A stretch of 64,000 nt of DNA, from positions 806,001 to 870,000 of the forward strand of contig NZ_SOZD01000001.1 of the NCBI RefSeq assembly GCF_004519335.1. Reading direction: 5' to 3'. Under the pieces are notes generated by a model. The model ran no database searches. It worked only from the letters and a program-made list of their open reading frames with translations, and was not told the DNA's origin. The translations under genes and the position numbers were made by a program. The stretch is from Jiella endophytica (GTDB lineage Bacteria; Pseudomonadota; Alphaproteobacteria; Rhizobiales; Rhizobiaceae). Positions 26,725 to 36,400 of this stretch are shown here, one piece after another. Numbering within the stretch: the first letter of the stretch is position 1; each line of letters opens with the position of its first letter.

Positions 26725-26928
26725 TCAGGACGCGCCGGGATCGGCGTCGCCTGCGGTTTCAATCTCGTCGAGGAGCCTCTGGCGTTCGGCCTGCAGCGCC
26801 TCGATCTCGTCGGCGACGACCGGGTCGGTCATCGAGCCCTCGGCCGTTGCCACCGCCTCGCGGGCCTGTTCGATCCGGTCCTCGATCGCGCGAAGGCGGG
26901 TTTGGTCAGGTGTTGAATCGGTGATCAT
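26725..26928 (-). CDS. Small coiled-coil protein of unknown function
   Basis: A 67-residue, acidic, helix-rich product with heptad-like spacing (RLRAIEDRIEQAREAV, EIEALQAERQRLLDEIE). I do not recognise a family. GGGAAGG lies about ten bases before the ATG, supporting translation, and it is 37 bp upstream of sufC on the same strand. Because it is the first gene after the repeat-filled gap it may be the leader gene of a sufC-onward transcript. Could also be a chance frame, but the ribosome site and position argue for a gene. Confidence 0.6.
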   Translation of the reverse strand: MITDSTPDQTRLRAIEDRIEQAREAVATAEGSMTDPVVADEIEALQAERQRLLDEIETAGDADPGAS

Positions 26929-26968
26929 CCAGTCATCGCCTTCCCTCGTTTACGCAACCAGCCATCTC

Positions 26969-26989
26969 AGCGTTTCCCAGGCAAACGCT
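26969..26989. promoter_or_regulatory. Hairpin upstream of the sufC-onward genes
   Basis: AGCGTTT (26969-26975) and AAACGCT (26983-26989) are perfect inverted arms around a seven-base loop, 41 bp upstream of the 67-residue gene. It is unrelated to the neighbouring palindromic repeats. It might be an operator or an mRNA leader hairpin; no T-run follows. Confidence 0.4.
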
Positions 26990-27007
26990 TCTGAATCCGT
27001 CACCGAC

Positions 27008-27040
27008 AGTAGATCCTCGCCACAAGGGCGAGGATGACGG
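27008..27040 (+). repeat. REP-like palindrome, copy 1
   Basis: Form A: stem ATCCTCGCC (27013-27021) with GGCGAGGAT (27027-27035), loop ACAAG, flanked by GTAG on the left and GACG on the right. Four A-type copies lie within 1 kb. Confidence 0.9.
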
Positions 27041-27068
27041 CCCTGAGTTGGTCGCTCTCTAAATGCGG

Positions 27069-27100
27069 CGTCATCCTCGGGCCTGTCCCGAGGATCTACC
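27069..27100 (-). repeat. REP-like palindrome, copy 2
   Basis: Form B in opposite orientation: CGTC, then stem ATCCTCGGG / CCCGAGGAT with loop CCTGT, then CTAC. Differs from form A mainly in the inner stem and loop bases while the outer ends match. Confidence 0.9.
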
Positions 27101-27189
27101 GCAGTCGAAGCTCAGAACCGTCTACCCTCTTGGTGCACCCGTTCGTGCGAAGAACCAAATTCGAACAACGATTTTGGTCCTGATTCCTC

Positions 27190-27222
27190 AGTAGATCCTC
27201 GCCACAAGGGCGAGGATGACGA
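27190..27222 (+). repeat. REP-like palindrome, copy 3
   Basis: Form A, identical to copy 1 across the stem and loop and both flanks (AGTAG left, GATGACG right), 182 bp downstream of copy 1. With copy 4 it repeats the A-B pair. Confidence 0.9.
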
Positions 27223-27258
27223 AACGGAACGGTCTATGCGCCCGTCAACCCACCGCGG

Positions 27259-27290
27259 CGTCATCCTCGGGCCTGTCCCGAGGATCTACC
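27259..27290 (-). repeat. REP-like palindrome, copy 4
   Basis: Form B, identical to copy 2 over its length, 190 bp downstream of it. It ends about 80 bp from the 3' end of the GIY-YIG gene. Confidence 0.9.
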
Positions 27291-27368
27291 GCCATCACCG
27301 GCCAAAATCGTTTCCGGATTTTTCCACACTTCTAGCCTGCGGCGGGCGATCGGGCCACGCATTCATCC

Positions 27369-27710
27369 TCAATTGTAGTCGCTCCACTCCCGCGAATTGC
27401 AATGCGGCATGTAGACATTTTCGATCTCGTCAATGCGCTCGTACAGGTCCAGCCATGTTGGATTGAGGCCCTCGATGAGATTGATTTTCCACGCCCTCGA
27501 ATACCGCTTCAGCGACTTTTCCCGCCGGATCGCGAGGACGATGTTCGGATGCAGCTCGAACCAGACGAGGTTCTTCGCTTCGTATCGTGACGTGAAACCC
27601 TCTTGAACCTCGTTCTTATGCTCCCAAACGCGACCTAGAAGGTCGCTCGTCACTCCGATGTAGATGACGCCCCGCGGCTTGTCCGACATCATGTAGACCG
27701 AGCCGGTCAC
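27369..27710 (-). CDS. Single-domain GIY-YIG nuclease (YhbQ/UPF0213-like)
   Basis: A 113-residue protein consisting of little more than a GIY-YIG nuclease domain: VYMM (5-8) stands for GIY, YIG is residues 17-19, the catalytic Arg is R27, H31 follows, the metal-binding Glu is E64 (REKSLKR) and N83 is in LNPTW. Such proteins are structure- or nick-specific endonucleases of uncertain role, many found next to palindromic repeats. Its GC content, roughly 55 percent in the lines I counted, is lower than that of the surrounding suf genes. It is flanked by four repeats on its 3' side and two on its 5' side, and interrupts sufB-sufC. Confidence 0.88.
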   Translation of the reverse strand: MTGSVYMMSDKPRGVIYIGVTSDLLGRVWEHKNEVQEGFTSRYEAKNLVWFELHPNIVLAIRREKSLKRYSRAWKINLIEGLNPTWLDLYERIDEIENVYMPHCNSREWSDYN

Positions 27711-27779
27711 GACATCACCTCCGGGCCACAGGCATGAAGGCCGATCGACATCGAAAGACCTTCAGTTCGCATCCAGCGG

Positions 27780-27812
27780 CGTCATCCTCGCCCTTGTGGC
27801 GAGGATCTACTG
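27780..27812 (-). repeat. REP-like palindrome, copy 5
   Basis: Form A in reverse orientation (CGTCATCCTCGCC, loop CTTGT, GGCGAGGATCTACT), about 70 bp upstream of the GIY-YIG start. Confidence 0.9.
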
Positions 27813-27877
27813 CCGATGAGGCGATGGACCGTTTGACTAGCGTCTCCTTCGGTGACGCTTCTAGCGCGGCAACCTCG

Positions 27878-27909
27878 CTAGATCCTCGCCACAAGGGCGA
27901 GGATGACGG
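27878..27909 (+). repeat. REP-like palindrome, copy 6
   Basis: Form A in forward orientation (CTAGATCC, stem, GATGACGG), ending 15 bp before the sufB stop. On the sufB mRNA it forms a 9-bp hairpin straight after the stop codon. Confidence 0.9.
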
Positions 27910-27924
27910 CCGTAACCGTAGCCC

Positions 27925-29451
<1,527 letters not shown>

Positions 29452-29583
29452 GCCTCTCGCTCCATACTCGCCGGATTCAAGGTCCGGTGGTCGGGGGTTT
29501 CGGTCTGGAAAACTTTATCCTGACCGTCAAGATAAGTCTCGAATGGCCGCGTTTTTAGTGCCATTCCAAATTATCGCAAGGGC

Positions 29584-30789
29584 TCACGCCGCCTTCGCGG
29601 ACCCGGCCCTGGCGGTGGCCCGGCGGGCCAGCCTTTCATATGCGGCGGCAAAGCGCTCGAGGGCCGCTTCGTCGGTTTCGGAGCCGAAACTGACGCGGAT
29701 CGCGCCGAGCGCCGGGTCGATTGCAAGGCCCGCGGCCGCCATCGCCGCAGCGACGTGGCTCTGGCCGACCTTGCCGGAGGAGCAGGCCGAGCCGGCCGAG
29801 ACCGCAAGGCCTTCGAGATCGAGGGCGATCTGCGCCGTCTCGGCCCGGACGGCGGGATGCGCGACGGCGAGCGTGTTGGGAAGCCGCTCGGCGCCCTTTC
29901 CGAGGACGACTGCCTCCGGCAGCCGCGCCGCGATCTGGCCCTCCAGAAAGTCGCGGCGGTCCTGCAGCTGCGAAACCGCACCGCCGAGCCGCGCCAGCAC
30001 CACCTCGGCCGCGGCGCCGAAACTCGCGATCGCCGGCAGCGCCTCGGTACCCGGCCGCATGCCGCGCTCCTGGCCGCCGCCACGAAGAAGCGCGTATGGC
30101 CGGGTCGCAAGGCTCTTCAACGCAAACGCCCCAACGCCCTTCATCGCGCCGATCTTGTGCCCTGAAAGAATCACCGCATCGGCCCCGGTGGCATCAAGAT
30201 CGATCGGCAGACGCCCGGCGACCTGCGCCGCGTCGAGCACGAGACGGATCGGCCTTCCCGCAATCGCCTCGCGGATGGCAGCGAGGGGCTGGATGACGCC
30301 GGTCTCCGAATTCGCCCGGGAAAACGCCAGCAGCGCCGGTCCGGCATCGTCGAGCTTGGCGGCCCATTCGGCCAATGCATCGAGGCGGACAAGGCCCTCG
30401 CGGTCGACCGGCAGCCGGGTGACGCGGCCCGGCTCGAAGCTGCCGCCCTCGCGGGTCGCCGGATGGTCGGTCTCGATGACCGCAAGCCCGGCAAGCCTTG
30501 TCGCTTCGCCGTCGATCAGCCAGCGGGGCGAAAGCAGCTGCGCCGCCGCTTCCGTCGCGCCGCTGGTGAACACGACGGCCTCGGCGGGAACCTTTTCATC
30601 GGTTCCGCCGACGAGCCGGGCGACCGATCGGCGCGCCTCTTCGAGCGCGCCGCGCGCGTCGCGCCCCTCGCGGTGGGTGGACGATGGATTGGCGAGCGCC
30701 AGCGCTGCGACGGCCGCATCCCTGGCTTCGGGAAGCAGCGGCGCGGACGCATTGTGGTCCAGATAAATCCGCCTCTCGCGGCCGTTCAT
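29584..30789 (-). CDS. iscS: Class I cysteine desulfurase (IscS/NifS-like)
   Basis: PLP-dependent enzyme of 401 residues releasing sulfur from cysteine. The PLP lysine is K212 (LSGHKIGAMKG) and the persulfide cysteine C336 sits in the long-loop class I motif SAGSACSSGKV. YLDHNASAPLLPEA, NPSSTHREGR, TSGATEA and GGGQERGMRPGTE are further landmarks. The ATG at 30789 is chosen over a longer frame from 30873 that would start in the promoter. It is the first gene of the suf cluster. The cluster therefore holds two desulfurases of different classes, a pattern known from Hyphomicrobiales. Confidence 0.92.
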   Translation of the reverse strand: MNGRERRIYLDHNASAPLLPEARDAAVAALALANPSSTHREGRDARGALEEARRSVARLVGGTDEKVPAEAVVFTSGATEAAAQLLSPRWLIDGEATRLAGLAVIETDHPATREGGSFEPGRVTRLPVDREGLVRLDALAEWAAKLDDAGPALLAFSRANSETGVIQPLAAIREAIAGRPIRLVLDAAQVAGRLPIDLDATGADAVILSGHKIGAMKGVGAFALKSLATRPYALLRGGGQERGMRPGTEALPAIASFGAAAEVVLARLGGAVSQLQDRRDFLEGQIAARLPEAVVLGKGAERLPNTLAVAHPAVRAETAQIALDLEGLAVSAGSACSSGKVGQSHVAAAMAAAGLAIDPALGAIRVSFGSETDEAALERFAAAYERLARRATARAGSAKAA

Positions 30790-31132
30790 GTCAACTCGCT
30801 GAGAATAACGCGTCCTGCCGGCGCAAATTCCTTGAAATTCAGCCTGCAAAAGGACTAGAAAGCGCCCTCGCATGGCATCGCCAGTTTTGAATGCTTCTAA
30901 AGTGAAGTTTACGGACCGGGTCTGGTCTCGTCAAGCGCGGCACTGTTGGAGCCAATTTGGCATGTGGAACTCGTTCGCGGCAACCGCCAGATCGGCTGGC
31001 GGCTCGAAATCGCCTCGCGAATGAAGGCCTGCCGGCCGTCTACGGTTCCGCCGATCAACGCGGAGCCCTGGGTGGCGGCGCGCGAATGCCAGAACCGGAC
31101 CAGGCGGCGCGTCCGCTGAGAGAGAGTATGAT
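30790..31132. other. Divergent control region of the suf cluster
   Basis: 343 bp between the class I desulfurase gene and the alpha/beta hydrolase gene. It holds the iron control element at 30885-30901 and presumably promoters for both directions. Several short open frames cross it but none has a ribosome site or recognisable product. No rrf2/iscR-type regulator gene is present here, although one often precedes suf operons in relatives. Confidence 0.65.
30885..30901 (-). promoter_or_regulatory. Iron control element (Irr box) upstream of the suf cluster
   Basis: On the minus strand the sequence reads TTTAGAA-GCA-TTCAAAA. The Irr-binding iron control element of alphaproteobacteria is an inverted repeat close to TTTAGAA-N3-TTCTAAA, so one of 14 arm positions differs. 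It lies 96 bp upstream of the first suf-cluster ATG. Irr is known in rhizobia and Brucella relatives to control suf genes in response to haem and iron. Site seen directly; binding inferred. Confidence 0.7.
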
Positions 31133-31807
31133 ATGCCCGAAGTGATCTTCAACGGCCCGGCTGGGCGCCTGGAAGGCCGGTATCAGGCCGCTAAGGAAAA
31201 GAACGCCCCGATCGCGATCGTGCTGCATCCTCATCCCCGCTTCGGCGGCACGATGAACAACCAGATCGTCTACCAGCTCTTCTACATGTTCGTGGAGCGC
31301 GGCTTCACCACGCTGCGCTTCAATTTCCGCGGCATCGGCCGCAGCCAGGGCGAGTTCGACCACGGCACCGGCGAACTGTCGGATGCGGCCTCGGCGCTCG
31401 ACTGGGTGCAGAGCCTCCACCCGGATTCCAAGCAGACCTGGGTGGCCGGCTATTCCTTCGGCTCCTGGATCGGCATGCAGCTGTTGATGCGCCGCCCGGA
31501 GATCGAGGGCTTCCTGTCGATCGCGCCGCAGCCGAACTCCTACGACTTCTCCTTCCTCGCCCCCTGCCCGTCCTCCGGCCTGATCATCCACGGCGCCAAG
31601 GATCGGGTGGCGCCGCCGCGCGACGTGCAGACCCTCGTCGACAAGCTGAAGACCCAGAAGGGCATCGTCATCACCCAGAAGACGATGGACGAGGCCAACC
31701 ACTTCTTCACCGACCAGACCGACGAGCTGATCGGCGAATGCGCCGACTATCTTGACCGGCGGCTGGCCGGCGAACTCTCCGATCCACGGCCGAAGCGGCT
31801 GCGCTAG
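31133..31807 (+). CDS. Alpha/beta hydrolase (COG2945-type)
   Basis: Cytoplasmic serine hydrolase-like protein of 224 residues with no signal peptide. The nucleophile elbow is GYSFGSW (Ser in the GxSxG-like position), the acid is in IHGAKDRVAPP, and the final His is in MDEANHFF. The N-terminal PIAIVLHPHPRFGGTMNNQIV is characteristic of this subfamily of small hydrolases often annotated as alpha/beta superfamily hydrolases; substrates are unknown. The ATG is only weakly preceded by GAGAGAG. It precedes tyrS by 93 bp on the same strand. Confidence 0.88.
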   Translation: MPEVIFNGPAGRLEGRYQAAKEKNAPIAIVLHPHPRFGGTMNNQIVYQLFYMFVERGFTTLRFNFRGIGRSQGEFDHGTGELSDAASALDWVQSLHPDSKQTWVAGYSFGSWIGMQLLMRRPEIEGFLSIAPQPNSYDFSFLAPCPSSGLIIHGAKDRVAPPRDVQTLVDKLKTQKGIVITQKTMDEANHFFTDQTDELIGECADYLDRRLAGELSDPRPKRLR

Positions 31808-31900
31808 GACACGCGCCCGGCAGCGCCGGGGCGCTCGCAATCGACCGAAAACGTGCTCGCGGGGCGCCAGCCGCGAGCCGATCCACAGGACCTCGCATCC

Positions 31901-33151
31901 ATGACCGGCTTCAAGTCCGAGTTTCTGAAGACCCTTGCCGAGCGCGGCTTCATCCACCAGGTGTCGGACGAGACCGGGCTGGACGATCTGTTCCGCACCG
32001 AGACGGTCACCGCCTATGTCGGCTACGACGCCACCGCGACGAGCCTCCACATCGGCAATCTGATCTCCGCGACGATGCTCTACTGGCTGCAGGAGACCGG
32101 CCACCGGCCGATCGCGCTGATGGGCGGCGGTACCTCGATGGTGGGCGATCCGTCCTTCCGCGACGAGCAGCGCAAGCTGCTGACGCCCGAGGCGATCGAC
32201 CAGAACATCGACAGCATCAAGCGGATCTTCGCGCGGATCCTGAAGTTCGGCGACGGGCTCACCGATGCAATCATGGTCAACAATGCCGACTGGCTGATGA
32301 AGCTGAACTATGTCGAGTTCCTGCGCGACGTCGGCCGGCATTTCTCGGTCAACCGCATGCTTTCCTTCGATTCGGTGAAGCTGCGGCTCGACCGCGAGCA
32401 GTCGCTGTCATTCCTCGAATTCAACTACATGATCATGCAGGGCTACGACTTCGTCGAGCTCTCCCGCCGCTACGGCTGCCGGCTGCAGATGGGCGGCTCC
32501 GACCAGTGGGGCAACATCATCAACGGCGTCGATCTCGGCCATCGCATGGGCACCCCGCAGCTCTATGCGCTGACGACGCCGCTGCTCACCACCTCCTCTG
32601 GCGCCAAGATGGGCAAGACCGCCTCCGGCGCCGTCTGGCTGAACGAGGACGTCTTCAGCGCCTATGACTTCTGGCAGTACTGGCGGAACACAGAGGATGC
32701 CGATGTCGGCCGCTTCCTGAAGATCTTCACGCGGCTGCCGCTCGACGAGATCGCCAGGCTCGAGGCGCTGGGCGGCTCGGAGATCAACGAGGCGAAGAAG
32801 ATCCTCGCCACCGAGGCGACGGCGATCGTCCATGGCCGCGAGGCGGCCGAGGCTTCCGCCGAGACGGCCCGCAAGACCTTCGAGGAAGGCGCCCTCGCCG
32901 ACACGCTGCCAACGATCACCGTGCCCGCCTCCGAGCTTGCCGCGGGCACGGGGCTTCTGGCGCTGGTCGTCCAGGCCGGGCTCGCGGGCTCCAACGGCGA
33001 AGCCCGCAGGCATGTCCAGGGCGGCGCCGTCAGGGTCAATGACGAGCCGGTCTCCGATCCCCGCGCCACCATCGGCGAGGCGGACCTGAAGGACGGCGTC
33101 GTCAAGCTGTCGGTCGGCCGCAAGAAGCATGTGCTGGTAAGGCCGGAGTAG
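31901..33151 (+). CDS. tyrS: Tyrosyl-tRNA synthetase
   Basis: Class I aminoacyl-tRNA synthetase of 416 residues charging tRNA(Tyr). The HIGH-type motif is HIGN (LHIGNLISA), the KMSKS-type loop is [10 protein letters not shown] (bacterial TyrRS has KFGKT/KMGKT here), tyrosine-binding [10 protein letters not shown] and GGSDQWGNI are present, and a C-terminal S4 RNA-binding domain (about 350-416: [25 protein letters not shown]) follows. The ATG at 31901 with AGGA 11-14 bases upstream is preferred to 31853. Confidence 0.97.
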   Translation: MTGFKSEFLKTLAERGFIHQVSDETGLDDLFRTETVTAYVGYDATATSLHIGNLISATMLYWLQETGHRPIALMGGGTSMVGDPSFRDEQRKLLTPEAIDQNIDSIKRIFARILKFGDGLTDAIMVNNADWLMKLNYVEFLRDVGRHFSVNRMLSFDSVKLRLDREQSLSFLEFNYMIMQGYDFVELSRRYGCRLQMGGSDQWGNIINGVDLGHRMGTPQLYALTTPLLTTSSGAKMGKTASGAVWLNEDVFSAYDFWQYWRNTEDADVGRFLKIFTRLPLDEIARLEALGGSEINEAKKILATEATAIVHGREAAEASAETARKTFEEGALADTLPTITVPASELAAGTGLLALVVQAGLAGSNGEARRHVQGGAVRVNDEPVSDPRATIGEADLKDGVVKLSVGRKKHVLVRPE

Positions 33152-33228
33152 GTTTTCGCGGCGGCATCCAAGTCGCGGGGCTGTTGCCGGAGACAACGGC
33201 GAAAAGCGATCTGCATGCATCCCAGCTT

Positions 33229-33256
33229 CGTCATCCCGGCCGCCGAGCCGGGCCTC
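33229..33256 (-). repeat. REP-like palindrome, degenerate copy
   Basis: CGTCATCCCGGC, loop CGCCGA, GCCGGG: six perfect stem pairs (33235-33240 with 33247-33252) and the family's outer GTCAT, but the distal ATCC end has decayed. Confidence 0.7.
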
Positions 33257-33330
33257 AGCGTCAGAGCTTTGCCTCGTTGCAAGAAGAAGCGTGTGGAACT
33301 GCACTCTTGGAGCAGTTCCAGCGATTTGGA

Positions 33331-33360
33331 TTGGATCCCGGGTCAAGCCCGGGATGACGA
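33331..33360 (+). repeat. REP-like palindrome, form C
   Basis: Stem ATCCCGGG (33335-33342) with CCCGGGAT (33348-33355) and loop TCAAG, ending GACGA. The frame GATCC..stem..GGATGACG matches the suf-cluster repeats, with a different inner stem. Confidence 0.85.
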
Positions 33361-33452
33361 GGCGTTGAAGTCTCGCTCGGTCTGCTGCGAAGGCATTCGA
33401 AGTCGGCGGGTCTCCAGTTAGAGATCGGTCGCCCGCCTTTGGCCTTCAGCCC

Positions 33453-36400
33453 TTAATACTCAAAAATCCGCCGGAAGATGCCGGGAGCGATCAGCGAGAT
33501 CGGATTGACCACCAGAGTGGGATTGGCGAGCGTACCCTCCAGCCGGTAGGTGATGCCGATCAGTCCCCCCTCGCCGCCATTGCCGAGCACCGGCCCGACA
33601 AAGGGCAGCGCGCCGAACAGCCGGTTGACGCCATAGGCCGGCATGAAGGATCCGGCCATGTCAATCTGCCCCGACGGATCGATCAGCGTTCCCGAAAAGC
33701 TCGAACCGAAGACCGGGCCGCGGATGATCCCGTCGTCGACGACGAGGCGCCCGCCCTGCCAGCGCAGGTTCGCCCGGGCGATGTCGAAGAAGGCGTTGGC
33801 GACGGGCAGATCCTTGCCGAGCCGCGCCGCCAGGCTGTCGGAGCTCTGCCGCGCGGTGCCGACGAGGCTGCGCAGCCGCTCCTCGTCGACCAGGGTGAAA
33901 TTGCTGAGAGAGACGCGGCCGGCAAAGGCGTCGCCGCGGCTGGCAAGGCCGAGCTTGAGCCTGCCGTTGCGCATCTTGCCGTAGAGCCCGGAAAAGCGCA
34001 GCAGCGCGCCGGTGTCGGCGGTTTCGAGCCGCATGGCCGGACCGTCCGTCGCTCCGGGGCGGAACGCCATCGTCACCGTTGCACCGCGGATGGTCGCATC
34101 GAGCGAGGCGGCACGGACGCGGTCTTCGGCGGCCTCGTAGCGGATCTCGGCATTCTGCAGGACCTCGTCGCCGAAGCCGCGCAGCTGCTCCGCCGAGATT
34201 TCGACGATCAGCCGTCCCTTGCCGTCGGCTTCGCCATCCGGGCTGCCGGCAAGGCTGCCCTGCAGCGCTGCGAGGATCGGCCGGGCGTCGATGCTGTTCG
34301 CGGCGACGCGGATGCCGAGGCCGCCGTCGATCCGGGTCAGCCGCGCCGAGACCGAATCGTCGCGGTTGAGCGCCAGCGAATTGAGGACCAGCGATTTCAG
34401 CCCCGCCCCGTCGAGCACCGCCGAGCCGGTGGCGGAGAAGCCCTCGCCCTTGAGGACGGCATTCCGGACATGGGTCACGCCGCCATCGGCAACGACGTCG
34501 AAGGTCATCGTCCCAGGTACGCCGGCACTCTTCGACCAGCCGATCGCCGGCAGGCGGATGGCGGCGTTCGACAGATCCGCCGTCGCCGCGAAGCTCTCCT
34601 TGCCGCGCAGGAGCTCCACCGTGATGACGCCGCCCAGCATGCGGGCGAGCGGCGGGGAAAGATGCGCGATCGCCGCCTCGTCGAGCCGCGCGTCGATCTT
34701 CAGCGAGGCGTCGCCCACCGGTTCGGCGCCGATCGGCTGGGTGAAGTTGACCGTCGCGGGAATATCGTCGATGCGGCCGCTGAACTCGCCCATGGCGCTG
34801 CCCTCGGCGATCATCGCGGTGCCGTTGAGATCGGCAAAGTGCCGCCCGTCGATCGGCTTTTTGACGTCGACATCGTGAAGCTCGGCGATGACCGACCAGT
34901 TCAACCCGCTGACCACCGGCTTGCTCGTGCCGGGCGGCGCGCCGGCAAGATGAAAGCCGACACCGACGCCGATCTTCACCTTGCCGGCGACATCCTCCGG
35001 CCGCCAGTCCTTCGCCTCCTCGGCCATTGCCGGCTGGCGCTCGGCGAGTTCGACGATCTGCGCCGCCGGGCCTTCGACATTCAGCGAGAGAGCCGCGTCC
35101 ATGCCGTCGCCTGCATGCTGGAAATCGAGGTTCGAAGGCATCACCGCGACGTCGGCACTGCCCTCCACCGCGGCCTTTTCGAGATCGATGACGACATGAT
35201 CGCCGCGATGGCGGACCTTCCCCGAAGCGGCGGAAAGGTCGGGCATGTCGTCGAGGGTGCTGAAGGCGCCCCCGCTGAACGTCACATCGAGAGCGAACTC
35301 GTCCTCGCGCATCGGCGTATGGGGATGGACCACCTCGAGAAGCCGTTCCACCGTCAGGTCCAGCCCGAGCGACGCGGTATCAAACCGTCCGGCCTTCAGA
35401 TGCTCCAGCGCCCAGGCGCGCGGCTCTTCGGCGAGGAAGAACGGCCAGAAAGCCATCAGGTCGTTCCCGTCGATCGCCTCGCCGCTGATCTTTGCCGTCA
35501 GCCGGTCCGCCGGGCCGAAGCCGCCGAGATCGGCAACGGCGCTCAGCCGGCCTTCAGGCAGGGAAAACTGCGCATCCTCGACATGGATGCTGCCCCGGCC
35601 CGGATCGATGACGCCGTTCGAGGTGAAAAGTGCCTCGCGCTCGACGGGCGAACCCGCGGCAAGGCTGGCGATGCGCGAGACGAGACGGTTGGAGGCCAGC
35701 CGAAACGGCAGGCCGGCCTCAGGAGCCGAAAGGTCGAGCTCCCCGGCAAAATCCCCGGAAGCGTCGTTTCCATCGGAAAAATTGGCAGCGATATCAGCAG
35801 TTTTTCCGCCTTCGTTGATGTCCGCGGTCAGCTTGCCGTCGATCGTGTGTCCTGCCGGTCGCTCCAGCATCGTCGTCGCGGCGAGACTGAGACGTCTGTC
35901 GCGCCCCTCGCCGGTAAGATCGAGGGCGAGCGCCAGCGTCGGCCGTGGGGCGTCTCCCTTGGCGGGGGTCGGCAACATCACTGCGTCGGTCTGCAGCGAC
36001 AGCGCCTCGAGGCGCGCGGCGTCTTCGGCGATGCTGGCGGTGCCCTCGGCGCGGATCGTCGTGCCACCGGCATCGGCTTCGAGCAGAAGATCGACCGCGC
36101 CGCTGCGGCTCTTCTCGATCGACAGCCGGGCGATCCGCGGCGCCGAGGCAACGCCGCCGAGCGGCCCGACATCGCTGATCTCGACCGCCTTCAGCGGCAT
36201 TGCCGCGACGCTGCCGGCGGCCCGGTCGAGACCAGCATAGATCGCCTCGACGTCAGGCACCGGCACCGGCCCAGTGCCGAACAGCCGGTCGGTGTCGATG
36301 CCGAGACTCTTCGCCGTGATCTTTTCGGCCGAAATGTCGCCGGTCAGCGCCGACCAGAGGCTGAAGCCAACGACGAGGTCTCCGGCGGCTGCAACGTGCT

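Larger units (their letters stand above)
26929..27368. other. Repeat-filled gap inside the suf cluster
   Basis: 440 bp between the 67-residue gene and the GIY-YIG gene. It contains four copies of a palindromic repeat arranged as two head-to-head pairs (27008-27100 and 27190-27290) and a 7-bp-arm hairpin at 26969-26989. No coding sequence in it is convincing. The outer parts are lower in GC than the suf genes. Confidence 0.7.
33152..33452. other. Convergent intergenic region with REP-like palindromes
   Basis: 301 bp between the ends of tyrS and the AsmA-like gene. It contains two inverted palindromic repeats (33229-33256 and 33331-33360) of the same general type as those in the suf cluster and no gene. 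They may act as bidirectional transcript-end structures. Confidence 0.7.

Noticed and set aside
27008-27909. Repeats considered as a CRISPR array
   Set aside because: Units are palindromic, occur in both orientations with irregular spacing, are interrupted by a gene, and no cas genes are near.
26929-27924. Repeat block considered as an insertion sequence
   Set aside because: No transposase, no matched terminal inverted repeats at both ends and no target duplication that I can see; a small nuclease gene alone does not make an IS.
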